A DNA stretch of 64,000 bases from Soonwooa sp032078105 (lineage in GTDB: Bacteria > Bacteroidota > Bacteroidia > Flavobacteriales > Weeksellaceae): NCBI GenBank assembly GCA_046269235.1, contig JBJZOS010000006.1, positions 94,384-158,383 on the forward strand, read 5' to 3'. Position numbers and translations under genes: made by a program. Shown one piece after another: positions 45,101 through 53,818 of this stretch. Within the stretch, counting starts at the first letter, position 1. Each line of letters starts with the position of its first letter. Below the pieces are notes generated by a model. It made no database searches. It was given only the letters and a program-made list of their open reading frames with translations, and was not told where the DNA came from.

Positions 45101-45672
45101 CAAGCCGTGCGGCTGTTGCTTTGGCACAAACTGGTCAAAAAGCAAAAGCCATCGAATTACTTAATCTAATTAGCAAAGAAATTCCTGAATCAAAATACAA
45201 TGATCCACGTTCTGTAAGTGCCATTGCTCATGCATATATTGTTGCCGGTGACGAACAAAAAGGTCTTAAAATGGCGGAGGTTATTAAGAAAGATATCTTT
45301 AAAGAATACGATTATTATTTAGGTTTAACGCCTCAGTTCCAAGCTTATTCGGCAAGACAAATGGGTGCAAAACCAATGGAATATGCCTATTTGGTTAATT
45401 CAATCTCGGATGCTTATAATGTGATAGGTCAAAAAGACAAAGGTTACCAATACACGGTTAATGCAGTGTCAGTTATTGATAAGCGATTTAATGCTTTTGT
45501 AAAAGAGTTACAAATGTTAGGGAAAGAGAAAGCTTTTAATAGATTGGACGAATCTCATAACATTACCAATTTTTATCAATACCTATTTGATGTGACCAAT
45601 AAGTATGACACAACCTACGCCACCGAAAAAGAAGCGCAAGTGACGCAAGCTTTGATGAAGGTTGCGCAATAA
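42184..45672 (+). CDS. DUF2723 large membrane protein (GT-C / O-mannosyltransferase-like)
   Basis: 1,162 residues. The DUF2723 N-terminus is clear: RRLSFWDCGEYISSAVKLEV and THAPGAALFQLIGAVFA, with an acidic pair typical of GT-C active sites. About 12 transmembrane helices follow to residue 660, then a soluble C-terminal region with helical repeats (about 960-1160) that may be TPR-like. Family members are candidate protein O-glycosyltransferases of the Bacteroidota. A second membrane GT-like gene follows, consistent with a glycan role. Confidence 0.85.
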   Translation: MKNWTFKQWNTILGWVVFGIALITYLSTMERRLSFWDCGEYISSAVKLEVTHAPGAALFQLIGAVFAMFALGNSENYALVINALSAICSAFTILFLFWTITHFTRRLFNKEYSDLSVTEQIGVLFSGAIGALAFTFSDTFWYSAVEGEVYAMATMFIALLLWLSTKWENEYHDRGSERWIILIFFIVGLSVGVHMMCMLALPAACFVYYARNYKFNWKNFIIANLVTLLILGVVFKGIFPLIMTLFGKSEIFFVNGMGLPFNSGTIFAFAVLVLICYFLINYSRKIGKSLYQTIALSIVYMVIGFSCWMVIPIRANANPPMNLNDPDNAIGMLDYYNRVQYGDWPTMYGQNYTAYLDYNGILKNEDGSFKTKKTGDVYEKDEKSGRYRVVGERFNYVFNPAQVSFLPRMFSEDKSVIANYISMYGAPDFTFNYDNEDAANSQEAQQYFDALRKKFENGSLKYSDYNEAKQFELINVQRPSLAQNLDYFITFQNYYYFVRYLLWNFSGRQNDLEGNMQNTNGNFITGISFIDNNLWGNQNDMPVKFRNESTVYFFMLPLLLGLLGFFFQLNRDFGRFYAILSLFILTSVAIVFYTGVKPFEVRERDYAMVGAFYAFAIWIGLGAATIFHFVQRKADSKNVNWALGAVLIAIPLMMGFQNYNSHDRSQRSAAYDYSYSSIKSLQKNALLFVFGDNDTYPVWGLQETEEMRPDVKIVNFTLLTTPWYLDQMKRKTYDAAPVPSTFVHEDYRDGANDQIYMMTKKDWENIFANLKQAGAPETEFAEYRKFLTQDSLTVKEAVSFLKQKTENKTEILKMIFGENSKTERFNFIPVSKFVLPVNVDNAVKAGIITAAEAPLAQKSILINYKKNSMFKNNLMLLDILANFDWKRPLNFSNGGVYDPENLFFLQDYLQLDGFSYRLVPIKTPESESGEIGRVNAEQMYHVVKNYKWGNFKNLNVHFDVAALENILGYRLSTSRAAVALAQTGQKAKAIELLNLISKEIPESKYNDPRSVSAIAHAYIVAGDEQKGLKMAEVIKKDIFKEYDYYLGLTPQFQAYSARQMGAKPMEYAYLVNSISDAYNVIGQKDKGYQYTVNAVSVIDKRFNAFVKELQMLGKEKAFNRLDESHNITNFYQYLFDVTNKYDTTYATEKEAQVTQALMKVAQ

Positions 45673-45696
45673 AATTTTTTGAAAATTAAATTAAAT

Positions 45697-45724
45697 ACAG
45701 GTCTTAAGTTTTCTTGAGGCCTGT
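45697..45724 (+). terminator. Terminator after the DUF2723 gene
   Basis: 12-bp stem (ACAGGTCTTAAG with two G-T pairs), TTTT loop, T-run. Confidence 0.7.
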
Positions 45725-45741
45725 TTTATAAAATACACGCA

Positions 45742-47217
45742 ATGAACAAAAAAGTACCCATTTATGCTTGTATCGCCATCGTGATGATTAAGTTTTTGTT
45801 TCTTTTGACGCATCATATTCAGGAGGACGCACTAATCACTTGGCGTGTAGCTCAGAATCTTTTGGACTACGGCGTTATAGGTTTTAATGGCGACGAAAAA
45901 ATCTCATCTTCTACGACGCACACTTATGTTTTTGTGTCTTATTTTTTCAACTTGATTTTTGGGAAAGCTTACTTTATGTATCCACTTCTCATTTTTAATT
46001 CATTTTTGTTTACAATAGGAAGTTATTTTTTGTCAAAAATGTTGTTAAGAGAATATTGGCAACAAGCGGTTTTTATTGTACTGTTTGGGCTTTTACCACC
46101 ATCCATTAAGATTTCAATTCTTGGGATGGAATATGGTTTACTATTCTTTTTAGAAATGTCTTTGCTGTATTATGGATTTTATCAAAAAAAGAAGTGGGCG
46201 TTATTGCTTTTTCCACCACTTATTTTGTTCACAAGAATAGACACTGTTATCTTTTTAGGAATCGTTTTTATTGTTGATTTAATTTGGAATAAAAAAATAA
46301 ATTGGCGTTACATTGTAGGTGGAATAATCGGTGTTGGCGTTGTGTTAGCATTTAACTGGTTTTATTTTGGAGAAGTTGTCAACAATACGATTACTGCGAA
46401 AAAATTGGCTTATCATAAAGAATTTTCAACGAGTCTAAGTTGGAAGTATTTCTTGATTAATTATGGCAACTATTGGGGAATGTTAAAGATGACGGCTAGC
46501 TTTAATCCTTATACGATTTTGGTGTTGTTGTTTGAGTTGTGCGCTTTCATTTATTTAGTAACAAAAAAGAATTCTCGTAACATTATTTTATGGATTATTT
46601 TTCTTTTTGCTTGGGCTAAACAAATTATATTTATCTCTCAAAAATCTTATTTCGATTGGTATTATTGGGTGCCACAGATTTTGTTATTTGCGGTGATTAT
46701 TGTATTTATTTTAGAACAAAAAACAAAACCAAATCTTTGGATGGCTTTGTTGCTCTTATTTTACATTATTCCGATGCTTGCTTATCAAACCATACATTCT
46801 ATCGCAACTGGAAATGGCGAATGGAATTACAGACGAAGCATTGGATTATTTTTGGACAAGTATGAAAAAGATAAAAACCAATGGATTTTCCTAGAGCCAG
46901 CAGGTTTTGTTCCTTATTATTCGCATCTTAAAACTATTGATGAAGTTGGTTTGGTTGATCGTGGCGTACAAACTGAAATTGTAAAGGACAAAAAACATTA
47001 TTGGTTTAATACCATTAAAAATAGACAACCAAAATATATTTTGGCTTACAAAGATATTTATCAAGATCCCGAAGCTGAGTATTACAAAGAGCATTATAAG
47101 CTTTTAAAAGAATTTAGAATTAAAGATCATCTTAAAAGTGATAATCCAATTTTGGAAAAAATCTATAAACTAAAACCTTCTGGTAGAGATTATAATTTGT
47201 ACGAAAGAATAAAGTAG
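45742..47217 (+). CDS. Multi-pass membrane protein, GT-C-like
   Basis: 491 residues with about 11 hydrophobic helices up to residue 360 and a C-terminal soluble part. The first periplasmic loop holds QEDALITWRVAQNLLDYG with the acidic pair seen in GT-C glycosyltransferases, and SSTTHTYVFVS. I do not recognise a precise family; mannosyl- or arabinosyl-transferase-like is the best guess. Follows DUF2723 by 69 bp with a terminator between. Confidence 0.6.
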   Translation: MNKKVPIYACIAIVMIKFLFLLTHHIQEDALITWRVAQNLLDYGVIGFNGDEKISSSTTHTYVFVSYFFNLIFGKAYFMYPLLIFNSFLFTIGSYFLSKMLLREYWQQAVFIVLFGLLPPSIKISILGMEYGLLFFLEMSLLYYGFYQKKKWALLLFPPLILFTRIDTVIFLGIVFIVDLIWNKKINWRYIVGGIIGVGVVLAFNWFYFGEVVNNTITAKKLAYHKEFSTSLSWKYFLINYGNYWGMLKMTASFNPYTILVLLFELCAFIYLVTKKNSRNIILWIIFLFAWAKQIIFISQKSYFDWYYWVPQILLFAVIIVFILEQKTKPNLWMALLLLFYIIPMLAYQTIHSIATGNGEWNYRRSIGLFLDKYEKDKNQWIFLEPAGFVPYYSHLKTIDEVGLVDRGVQTEIVKDKKHYWFNTIKNRQPKYILAYKDIYQDPEAEYYKEHYKLLKEFRIKDHLKSDNPILEKIYKLKPSGRDYNLYERIK

Positions 47218-47227
47218 TAATTATGAT

Positions 47228-47325
47228 TTATGAATTATGAATTACGAATTACGAATTACGAATTACGAATTACGAATTACGAATTAATTTTGTAAAACCT
47301 AAAACCTAAAACCTAAAACCTAAAG
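47228..47325. repeat. Two heptamer tandem arrays abutting a start codon
   Basis: About seven copies of GAATTAC (47228-47285) followed, after 12 bp, by four to five copies of AAACCTA (47297-47324). The second array ends 1-2 bp before the ATG at 47326, occupying the place of the ribosome-binding region. Confidence 0.85.
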
Positions 47326-47853
47326 ATGAAATTTTGTGCATTTCTTCGTGGCGTCAATGTCAACGGAACTTCCATGAAGATGAAAGACGTTTGCGATGTT
47401 TTTTCAAAAGGGGGAATGCAGAATGTACAAAGCCTTTTAGCAAGTGGTAATATCCTTTTTGAATCTGAAAATGATGCTGAAGCTTTAAAACCAATTTTAG
47501 AGAAATCGATGTCTGAGGCTTTTAGTTACGAGGCTTTTTTGTTTGTCAGAAGTTTGGAAGAAATTGAAGCTATTGCTGAAAATATGCCTTTTAAAACTAA
47601 AGAAGATTTTCATAATTATGTTTTTATTTCGGATAAAGAAACGTCAGCAGAGCTTTTGACTTTTTTTGAAAACGCTAAAAATAAAGAACAAGAATCTGCC
47701 AAAATTGTCAAGGATGTGTTCTATTGGCAGACTCCGAAAGGAAATACTTTGCAATCCGATTTTGGCAAAATTTTGGGAAAGAAAAGTCTAAAGGATAAGC
47801 TTACAAGTCGTAATTTTAACACCATTGAAAAAATAGTTAACAAACTGAAATAA
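47326..47853 (+). CDS. DUF1697 family protein
   Basis: 175 residues, typical DUF1697 length. Hallmarks: AFLRGVNVNGTSMKMKD at the start, LLASGNILFES, and a C-terminal LTSRNFNTIEKIV. Cytosolic, function unknown. Sits 4 bp before kdsA, so likely co-transcribed with it. Its translation start is immediately preceded by a heptamer array. Confidence 0.9.
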   Translation: MKFCAFLRGVNVNGTSMKMKDVCDVFSKGGMQNVQSLLASGNILFESENDAEALKPILEKSMSEAFSYEAFLFVRSLEEIEAIAENMPFKTKEDFHNYVFISDKETSAELLTFFENAKNKEQESAKIVKDVFYWQTPKGNTLQSDFGKILGKKSLKDKLTSRNFNTIEKIVNKLK

Positions 47854-47857
47854 TATC

Positions 47858-48667
47858 ATGATACAATATTTAGAAAACATACATCACAAAGATTCCAAAA
47901 ACTTCTTTTTAATTGCTGGACCTTGTATTATTGAAGGCGAAGATATGGCGCTGCGAATTGCAGAAAAAGTGATTGAAATCACTGATAAATTCAATATTCC
48001 TTACATTTTCAAAGGAAGTTTTAAAAAAGCGAATCGTAGTAGAGTAGACTCTTTCACAACGATTGGTGAAGAAAAATCTTTAGAAATTCTTAAAAAGGTT
48101 GGCGAAACATTTAACATCCCAACAACCACAGACATCCACGAAAACGAACACGCAGCTTTGGCGGCACAATATGTTGACGTGTTGCAGATTCCCGCATTTT
48201 TGGTTCGTCAGACCGATCTTTTGGTTGCTGCAGCCAAAACTGGTAAATGTGTAAGTCTTAAGAAAGGACAATTTTTATCACCCGAAGCGATGCAATTTGC
48301 GGTTCAGAAAATTACAGATTCTAACAACCCAAAAGTAGCCATTATCGAAAGAGGAAATTCTTTTGGATACACAGATTTAATTGTTGATTACCGCGGGATA
48401 CCGACCATGCAACAATATGCGCCGGTTATTTTGGATGTGACGCACTCTCTACAGCAACCTAACCAAAACTCAGGTGTTACAGGTGGACGACCAGAGTTGA
48501 TTGAGACCATCGCAAAAGCGGGTATTGCGGTTGGCGCCGATGCTTTGTTTATTGAGACGCATCCAACACCAGAGACGGCTTTGTCCGACGGAGCTAATAT
48601 GCTAAGGTTAGACAGGCTAGAAGATCTTATGCAAAAATTGACACGCATACGAGAAGCGATTATTTAA
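47858..48667 (+). CDS. kdsA: 3-deoxy-8-phosphooctulonate synthase
   Basis: 269 residues. Condenses arabinose 5-phosphate and PEP to KDO-8-phosphate for lipopolysaccharide core. Motifs: LIAGPCIIEGED, FKGSFKKANRSR, TTDIHE, LQIPAFLVRQTDL, KKGQFLSPEAM and NSFGYTDLIVD. Shows that KDO-containing LPS is made. Downstream gene of the DUF1697 pair. Confidence 0.97.
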   Translation: MIQYLENIHHKDSKNFFLIAGPCIIEGEDMALRIAEKVIEITDKFNIPYIFKGSFKKANRSRVDSFTTIGEEKSLEILKKVGETFNIPTTTDIHENEHAALAAQYVDVLQIPAFLVRQTDLLVAAAKTGKCVSLKKGQFLSPEAMQFAVQKITDSNNPKVAIIERGNSFGYTDLIVDYRGIPTMQQYAPVILDVTHSLQQPNQNSGVTGGRPELIETIAKAGIAVGADALFIETHPTPETALSDGANMLRLDRLEDLMQKLTRIREAII

Positions 48668-48673
48668 AAAGAA

Positions 48674-48704
48674 AAAAGGAGTTTGAAAGTATCAAACTCC
48701 TTTT
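48674..48704 (+). terminator. Terminator after kdsA
   Basis: 13-bp perfect stem AAAAGGAGTTTGA, 5-nt loop, T-run. Confidence 0.85.
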
Positions 48705-49150
48705 GTTTTTTAGTGGAAAAATTTTACAACAATTAAAAATCTGAATGATTTTTTAATAAAACAAAGCTAGGGCATTTGTATTTTATGCATAGTTTTTTGT
48801 GATTAAAAAATCATTAAAAAATTATCACGCTAGAATAATTATTTTATTAGTTTTTCTTGTCTCGCTCGTTTTAAAAGATTGTTTTTTAAAAATGTATCTA
48901 TAGAAAGTTATGTTTTTACATCAGAGTTATTCTCTGTCAAATCGTGAATATCATTTTCTTTCCTGTCAATTGTAGAAGCAAATATTTAAGATTAACCCAT
49001 CGCAATTTAGTAGTCTGCAAATAATTTTGTTTTCGCTAAATTAAATAAATAAAAAGAAGAAACTTAGACAATCTTTTTACAGATTTCAACGTTTTTAGAC
49101 GTTAGATAATCAACATTAATCGTATATTTAACGGCAAAAAAAACGAAGCA
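48705..49150. other. AT-rich intergenic region before the TonB-dependent receptor
   Basis: About 445 bp. No gene, RNA or repeat recognised; long leader suggests regulatory sites, but no clear -7 element is seen. Confidence 0.35.
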
Positions 49151-51595
49151 TTGAAAAATTTTATTTCCTTATTTCTTTTGATGACGCCTTTGGCTGTTTT
49201 CTCTCAAATTAACTTAAAAGTATTAGACGAAGATGGTAATGCAGTGGGGCAAGCAAAAGTGACATATAACAATCAAGAATACCAAACCGACAACAAGGGT
49301 TTTATTAAAATCCCTTTAGGAACAGAAGTTACAAGCTTATCGGTGGAAAAAGAAGATTTCAAATCTTTTACTAAACAAATTCCTCTAACGCCAAAAACGC
49401 AGAATCTTAATGTCTTGTTTATACCTGTTACAAAGGTTAATGAGATTAAAGAAGTTGTTTTCCAAAAGAAAATTAAACCCAAATCCAATGACCTTAGTTC
49501 TGTTGAGATTTCGCCAAGAGAAGCACAAATTGTCGCTTCACTTTCTGGTGGTGTGGAAGGTTTGATCAAGACGCTGCCGCAATTTAACTCCAATACCGAA
49601 CTTAGTTCGCAGTATATGGTGCGCGGTGGTAATTATGACGAAAACTTAATTTACATTAATGACATAGAAATCTATCGTCCATTCTTAGTTAGAAATTCTT
49701 TGCAAGAAGGGATGAGTATCATTAACCCAGATATGGTGGGCTCACTTAACGTTTCGGCGGGAGGTTTCGAAGCACGTTATGGTGACAAAATGTCGTCTGT
49801 GCTTAACATCTATTATAGACAACCTCGAGAATTGGAACTTTCTGGTGAAGCTTCTCTTATCGGTGGCCGTTTAACTTTAGGTGGAACAACTAAGGATAAA
49901 AAATTGTCAGCTTTAATAAGTGGAAGATATCGTAATACGAATTTGGTATTAAATACACTTAATGAAGATACAGACTTTAATCCTCAGTATATGGACTTTC
50001 AGTCCTATATCAACTATGATTTTAATGATAAACTAAAATTATCGTTTTTAGGATATTTTTCGAAAAATGATTACGAAATGATTCCAAAACAAAAAGAAGT
50101 TGAGTTTGGATCATTATTACAGCCAATTCGTTTGACTGTGGGTTATAATGGTAAGGAAGACGACCAGTACAAAAACATGATGGGGACTTTAAGCCTTAAC
50201 TACAAACCAACCAAACAATGGAACCTTGGCGTTGATGCTTTTGCTTACCAAAACCGTGAGCGCGAATATTATAGTATTGCTTCTGGTTATATGTTGCAGG
50301 CTTTTAACCCCGAAACGGGCGATCCAGAAGCGACTTACGATGCTGGTGGACAAATCGACCATGCTCGTAATGACCTTAAAGTTCGTACGATGGGCGCACA
50401 AGCAAGAGCACGTTTCTCTCCAAATGTAAATACTGACTTCGAAGTTGGTGTTAAAGTGGAAAAAGAAAAACTACAAGATAATACTAACGAATGGCAATTG
50501 GTAGATTCTTTAGGTTACAGTACGCCAAGAGATTTTATCCTTCCAGGAAATCTTGATGCTTCTGCCTTAAAGTTAAAATACCACATGGCTGGTGTTAATG
50601 ATATCGACGCCACGAGATTATCAGCTTATGCTCAATATTCTCAAAAATTCAATTGGGGTGATAACAAAGTTTTTGTTAATGCTGGTGTGCGAGTACAAAA
50701 CTGGAGTTTTAATAAAGAAACTTTGGTCAGTCCAAGAGCTCAGTTTGCTATTAAACCTGATTGGGATATGGATATGTTATTCAAGTTGACGGGTGGTGTC
50801 TATTACCAAGCGCCTTTTTATAAAGAGATTAAAGATCTTAGTGGCGATTTTAACCCGAACATCAAAGCGCAACGTTCTTACCAAATTATCTTAAGCAACG
50901 ATTATGAATTCCGTATCGGAAATGCAAAAAATTCGAAACCGTTTAAATTAACAACGGAAGCCTATTATAAGAAGTTTGATAACTTAATTCCATATTACTT
51001 GGATAATGTTAGAATTCGTTATTCTGGTAAAAATAATGCAGAAGGTTATGCTTATGGTTTGGATACAAGATTGTTTGGTGAATTTGTTCCGGGTGTAGAT
51101 TCTTGGATTTCTGCAAGTTATGCTCGCGTTTACGAAAATATTGAAAACAAAGGTTATATCCCAAGACCAACCGATCAAAGATTTAGATTTTCGTTGTTCT
51201 ATCAGGATTACATGCCGAAGTTCCCGAGTATGCGCGTTAACTTGACCTTAACTTATGCAAGCGGATTGCCGTCTGGTACGCCGGTTATGTTCGATAGCAA
51301 TGGACAGCCAGATTATACTGCGGCTTATACTTTCCAAAAAACTCTTCCGGCTTACAAGCGTGTAGATATTGGACTTTCTAAAGTGTTTATTGATCAAAAA
51401 GACAACAAAGTAACGGGCGGATTCTGGGGTAACTTCCGAGAATTGACTTTAGGTGTACAAATTTTCAATGCATTTAATATCAATAATACGGTTGCAAATC
51501 AATGGGTGAATGATGTTAACAGCACGGCTTATTATCCAGTTCCGGTTCGATTAACAGGACGATTTTTTAATGTGAAATTAGAGTTTAAACTATAA
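49151..51595 (+). CDS. TonB-dependent outer-membrane receptor
   Basis: 814 residues starting at TTG. Signal peptide to VFSQ (about residue 19), a carboxypeptidase-regulatory-like domain (20-95, NLKVLDEDGNAVGQAKV), a plug domain (about 115-220, SSQYMVRGGNYDENLIYIND, GGFEARYGDKMSSVLNI) and a 22-strand barrel ending in the aromatic RFFNVKLEFKL. No SusD partner is present, so it is not a classical polysaccharide locus. Substrate unknown; possible iron chelate or peptide. Confidence 0.9.
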   Translation: MKNFISLFLLMTPLAVFSQINLKVLDEDGNAVGQAKVTYNNQEYQTDNKGFIKIPLGTEVTSLSVEKEDFKSFTKQIPLTPKTQNLNVLFIPVTKVNEIKEVVFQKKIKPKSNDLSSVEISPREAQIVASLSGGVEGLIKTLPQFNSNTELSSQYMVRGGNYDENLIYINDIEIYRPFLVRNSLQEGMSIINPDMVGSLNVSAGGFEARYGDKMSSVLNIYYRQPRELELSGEASLIGGRLTLGGTTKDKKLSALISGRYRNTNLVLNTLNEDTDFNPQYMDFQSYINYDFNDKLKLSFLGYFSKNDYEMIPKQKEVEFGSLLQPIRLTVGYNGKEDDQYKNMMGTLSLNYKPTKQWNLGVDAFAYQNREREYYSIASGYMLQAFNPETGDPEATYDAGGQIDHARNDLKVRTMGAQARARFSPNVNTDFEVGVKVEKEKLQDNTNEWQLVDSLGYSTPRDFILPGNLDASALKLKYHMAGVNDIDATRLSAYAQYSQKFNWGDNKVFVNAGVRVQNWSFNKETLVSPRAQFAIKPDWDMDMLFKLTGGVYYQAPFYKEIKDLSGDFNPNIKAQRSYQIILSNDYEFRIGNAKNSKPFKLTTEAYYKKFDNLIPYYLDNVRIRYSGKNNAEGYAYGLDTRLFGEFVPGVDSWISASYARVYENIENKGYIPRPTDQRFRFSLFYQDYMPKFPSMRVNLTLTYASGLPSGTPVMFDSNGQPDYTAAYTFQKTLPAYKRVDIGLSKVFIDQKDNKVTGGFWGNFRELTLGVQIFNAFNINNTVANQWVNDVNSTAYYPVPVRLTGRFFNVKLEFKL

Positions 51596-51600
51596 AAAAA

Positions 51601-51622
51601 TGCTTCGCAATTTTGCGAAGCA
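51601..51622. terminator. Terminator after the TonB-dependent receptor
   Basis: 10-bp perfect stem TGCTTCGCAA, 2-nt loop, flanked by A-run and T-run. Confidence 0.85.
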
Positions 51623-51629
51623 TTTTTGT

Positions 51630-51810
51630 TTTAGGCTGTGTCCCTTCGCTCGCTAACTTTCGGCGCTTGCTACGCTGCGCCTATAGTTCCTCGCTTGGGT
51701 CGGGCTGTTCGCTATATCTTGACGGACTCCCTCGGACGGCTCCGCTGCGCTCCGCCGCCTCACTCGTCCGCAAGGATGCCGCTGCCATCCCTCACAGAAA
51801 GTGATCATAA
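51630..51810. repeat. GC-rich intergenic repeat-like block
   Basis: About 180 bp with strongly elevated GC in an AT-rich genome, containing TTCGCTCGCTAACTTTCGG and GCTCCGCTGCGCTCCGCC. Two frames are open through it, but the composition is unlike genes here and the block sits directly behind a terminator. Blocks of this wording recur between genes in Chryseobacterium-type genomes as I recall them. Confidence 0.6.
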
Positions 51811-51859
51811 GAAAATTTCCTCATCCAAATCAGAATCCCGAAATTTGTCTCTATCTTAG

Positions 51860-52015
51860 AAATTAGGAATTAGAAATTAGTAATTAGGAATTAGGAATTA
51901 GGAATTAGAAATTAGGAATTAGGAATTAGGAATTAGAAATTAGGAATTAGAAATTAGAAATTAGAAATTAGAAATTAGAAATTAGTAATTAGGAATTAGG
52001 AATTAGAAATTAATT
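51860..52015. repeat. Heptamer tandem array before pepE
   Basis: About 21 copies of a seven-base unit alternating GAATTAG, AAATTAG and TAATTAG, ending about 32 bp before the pepE start. Related in wording to the GAATTAC array at 47228. Confidence 0.9.
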
Positions 52016-52047
52016 TTATCCTAAAGCATAAATTATAAAAAATAAAA

Positions 52048-52740
52048 ATGAATATAATATTAGCATCGACGTCCACATTATTTGGAGGACAATATTTAGA
52101 ATACTTAAAGCTAGAATTAGAAAAACTTTTTGGTGACGTTGATGAGATTTTATTTATTCCATTTGCACGTCCAGGTGGGATTTCGCATGAGGAATATACG
52201 GCAAAAGCTGCAAATTTTTTCGCGACAATTGGGAAAAAAGTGAGAGGACTTCACGAGTTTGAAGACAAAGCCGAAGCCATCAAGCAAGCAAAAGCCTACT
52301 TTACAGGAGGAGGAAATACTTTTCTGTTGGTAAAGACATTGCATGAAGAAGATTTGATGTCTGTTTTAAAACAAAATGTAGAATCAGGCAAAGCTTATTT
52401 GGGTTGCAGCGCAGGAAGTAATATCGGTGGTGTTAATATGAAAACTACCAATGATATGCCTATCGTGTATCCGCCAAGTTTCGATTGCATGGGCTTGGTA
52501 CCATTTAATATCAATCCTCATTATTTAGATCCAAATCCAGATTTGCACCACAACGGCGAAACCCGCGAAACAAGAATTTTGGAATTTCTGACACAGAATG
52601 ATCTCAAAGTTGTTGGCTTACGAGAAGGTAACTGGATTAGAAGAATCGACAACAAAATAACAGTTCAAGGCTCACAGCTAACCCGAATATTCGAACAAGG
52701 AAAAGAACCTTACGAAATCGAGTCGGGAAGCGAATTATAA
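52048..52740 (+). CDS. pepE: Dipeptidase E (alpha-aspartyl dipeptidase)
   Basis: 230 residues, family S51. Nucleophile elbow GCSAGSNIG with the catalytic Ser near residue 120, FTGGGNTFLLV oxyanion region, and NINPHYLDPNP with the catalytic His. Cleaves N-terminal Asp dipeptides. Monocistronic; a heptamer array lies in its leader. Confidence 0.95.
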   Translation: MNIILASTSTLFGGQYLEYLKLELEKLFGDVDEILFIPFARPGGISHEEYTAKAANFFATIGKKVRGLHEFEDKAEAIKQAKAYFTGGGNTFLLVKTLHEEDLMSVLKQNVESGKAYLGCSAGSNIGGVNMKTTNDMPIVYPPSFDCMGLVPFNINPHYLDPNPDLHHNGETRETRILEFLTQNDLKVVGLREGNWIRRIDNKITVQGSQLTRIFEQGKEPYEIESGSEL

Positions 52741-52741
52741 A

Positions 52742-53179
52742 CACAAAAAACGATCGAAAAATTGTCTTTTACCAATTTTAGTTTTAGGACAATTTAATTT
52801 TGATGGCTCAGAAGATGTTGCCGTTAGAAACGGAAATGCAGGAAGTTACGGTGGCCCAATTTATAGTGTGTATGTTTATAATTTGACCAAAATGCGCTTT
52901 GTCTTTAGTCAAGAATTAGCAGATTTAACTTTTGAAACTCTTGGTATGTTCGACACAGATAATGATCGTAAACCTATCATAACTTATGCAAAGTCGGGCT
53001 GCTGTTAGCATATTAAAACAGAATACGAGGTTGTTCCTAAAAAAGAAGTTTTAAAAGTACATGAATTTGAAGAAGATGCAATGGGTGGAGAAAATGTAGA
53101 AGTTACAACCCGAAACCTCGTTAAAGGTAAATGGCAAACTAAATCCAAGACCTACAAAATGAGTGATTATTACAAATAA
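52742..53179 (+). pseudogene. Broken XAC2610-related protein gene
   Basis: A plus-strand frame without a start codon reads PILVLGQFNFDGSEDVAV, GNAGSYGGPIYSVYVYN, ITYAKSGCC-stop-HIKTEYEV, and ends KMSDYYK before TAA at 53177-53179. The wording matches XAC2610-type beta-rich secreted proteins. The TAG at 53006-53008 most simply derives from a Trp codon (CCW-H). The N-terminal half and signal peptide are missing, apparently lost against pepE. Confidence 0.75.
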
Positions 53180-53184
53180 TAAAT

Positions 53185-53772
53185 ATGAAATTACAAAAAG
53201 AAATAGATTTTATATTAGCGGTTGATGCGCTAAAAAATGTTAACCGTAGAAATTACAATGCTGACGATAGTCGTCGTGAAAATACTGCGGAACATAGCTG
53301 GCAGATTATTATTTTGGCGCAGATTCTTTATCCTTACGCTAAACAAAAAGAACAAATTGATTTGTTACGCGTGATCAGGATGTTGTCGATTCATGATTTG
53401 GTGGAGATCCATGCAGGCGATACATTTATTTTCGATGAAGCTTTAATGGAAGGGAAGTTTGAGCGTGAAAAAATTGCAGCACGAAAAATATTCGGGATTC
53501 TTAATGAAGATCTAGCCGAAGAATTTTATCAGCTTTGGATTGAGTTTGAAGAAGAGAAAACACCTGATGCTATTTTTGCTTGTTCTATCGATCGTATTAT
53601 GCCATTCATCTTAAATTCTTATACAGAAGGAAAAAGCTGGACAGAAGCTGGTGTTACCTCGGAGCAAGCACGCAAAATTATCGAAAATGCGGTGAAGCGC
53701 TCGTCGTACGAAATGGGCGAAGTTTTCGATGTTCTTATTGAAAAAAATATTGCTGAAGGACGATTGAAATAA
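53185..53772 (+). CDS. HD-domain nucleotidase (YfbR/HDDC2-like)
   Basis: 195 residues. Metal ligands of the HD fold: H36 in NTAEHSWQ, the pair in SIHDLVEIHAGDT, and a late Asp in CSIDRIMPF. YfbR-type proteins are 5'-deoxynucleotidases in the cytosol. Starts 5 bp after the broken XAC2610-like gene. Followed by a terminator. Confidence 0.88.
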   Translation: MKLQKEIDFILAVDALKNVNRRNYNADDSRRENTAEHSWQIIILAQILYPYAKQKEQIDLLRVIRMLSIHDLVEIHAGDTFIFDEALMEGKFEREKIAARKIFGILNEDLAEEFYQLWIEFEEEKTPDAIFACSIDRIMPFILNSYTEGKSWTEAGVTSEQARKIIENAVKRSSYEMGEVFDVLIEKNIAEGRLK

Positions 53773-53794
53773 AATTATCTCGGTTAGAATAAAA

Positions 53795-53818
53795 AACGTA
53801 AAGCTTTGGCTTTGCGTT
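53795..53818 (+). terminator. Terminator after the HD nucleotidase
   Basis: 10-bp stem AACGTAAAGC with one G-T pair, 4-nt loop, T-run. Confidence 0.75.

Noticed and set aside
51613..51859. Two overlapping open frames in the GC-rich block
   Set aside because: Composition differs from all real genes here, the frames overlap each other and start inside or just after a terminator; best read as a non-coding repeat.
47228..52015. CRISPR arrays at the tandem-repeat regions
   Set aside because: The units are seven bases without spacers, and no cas genes are present.
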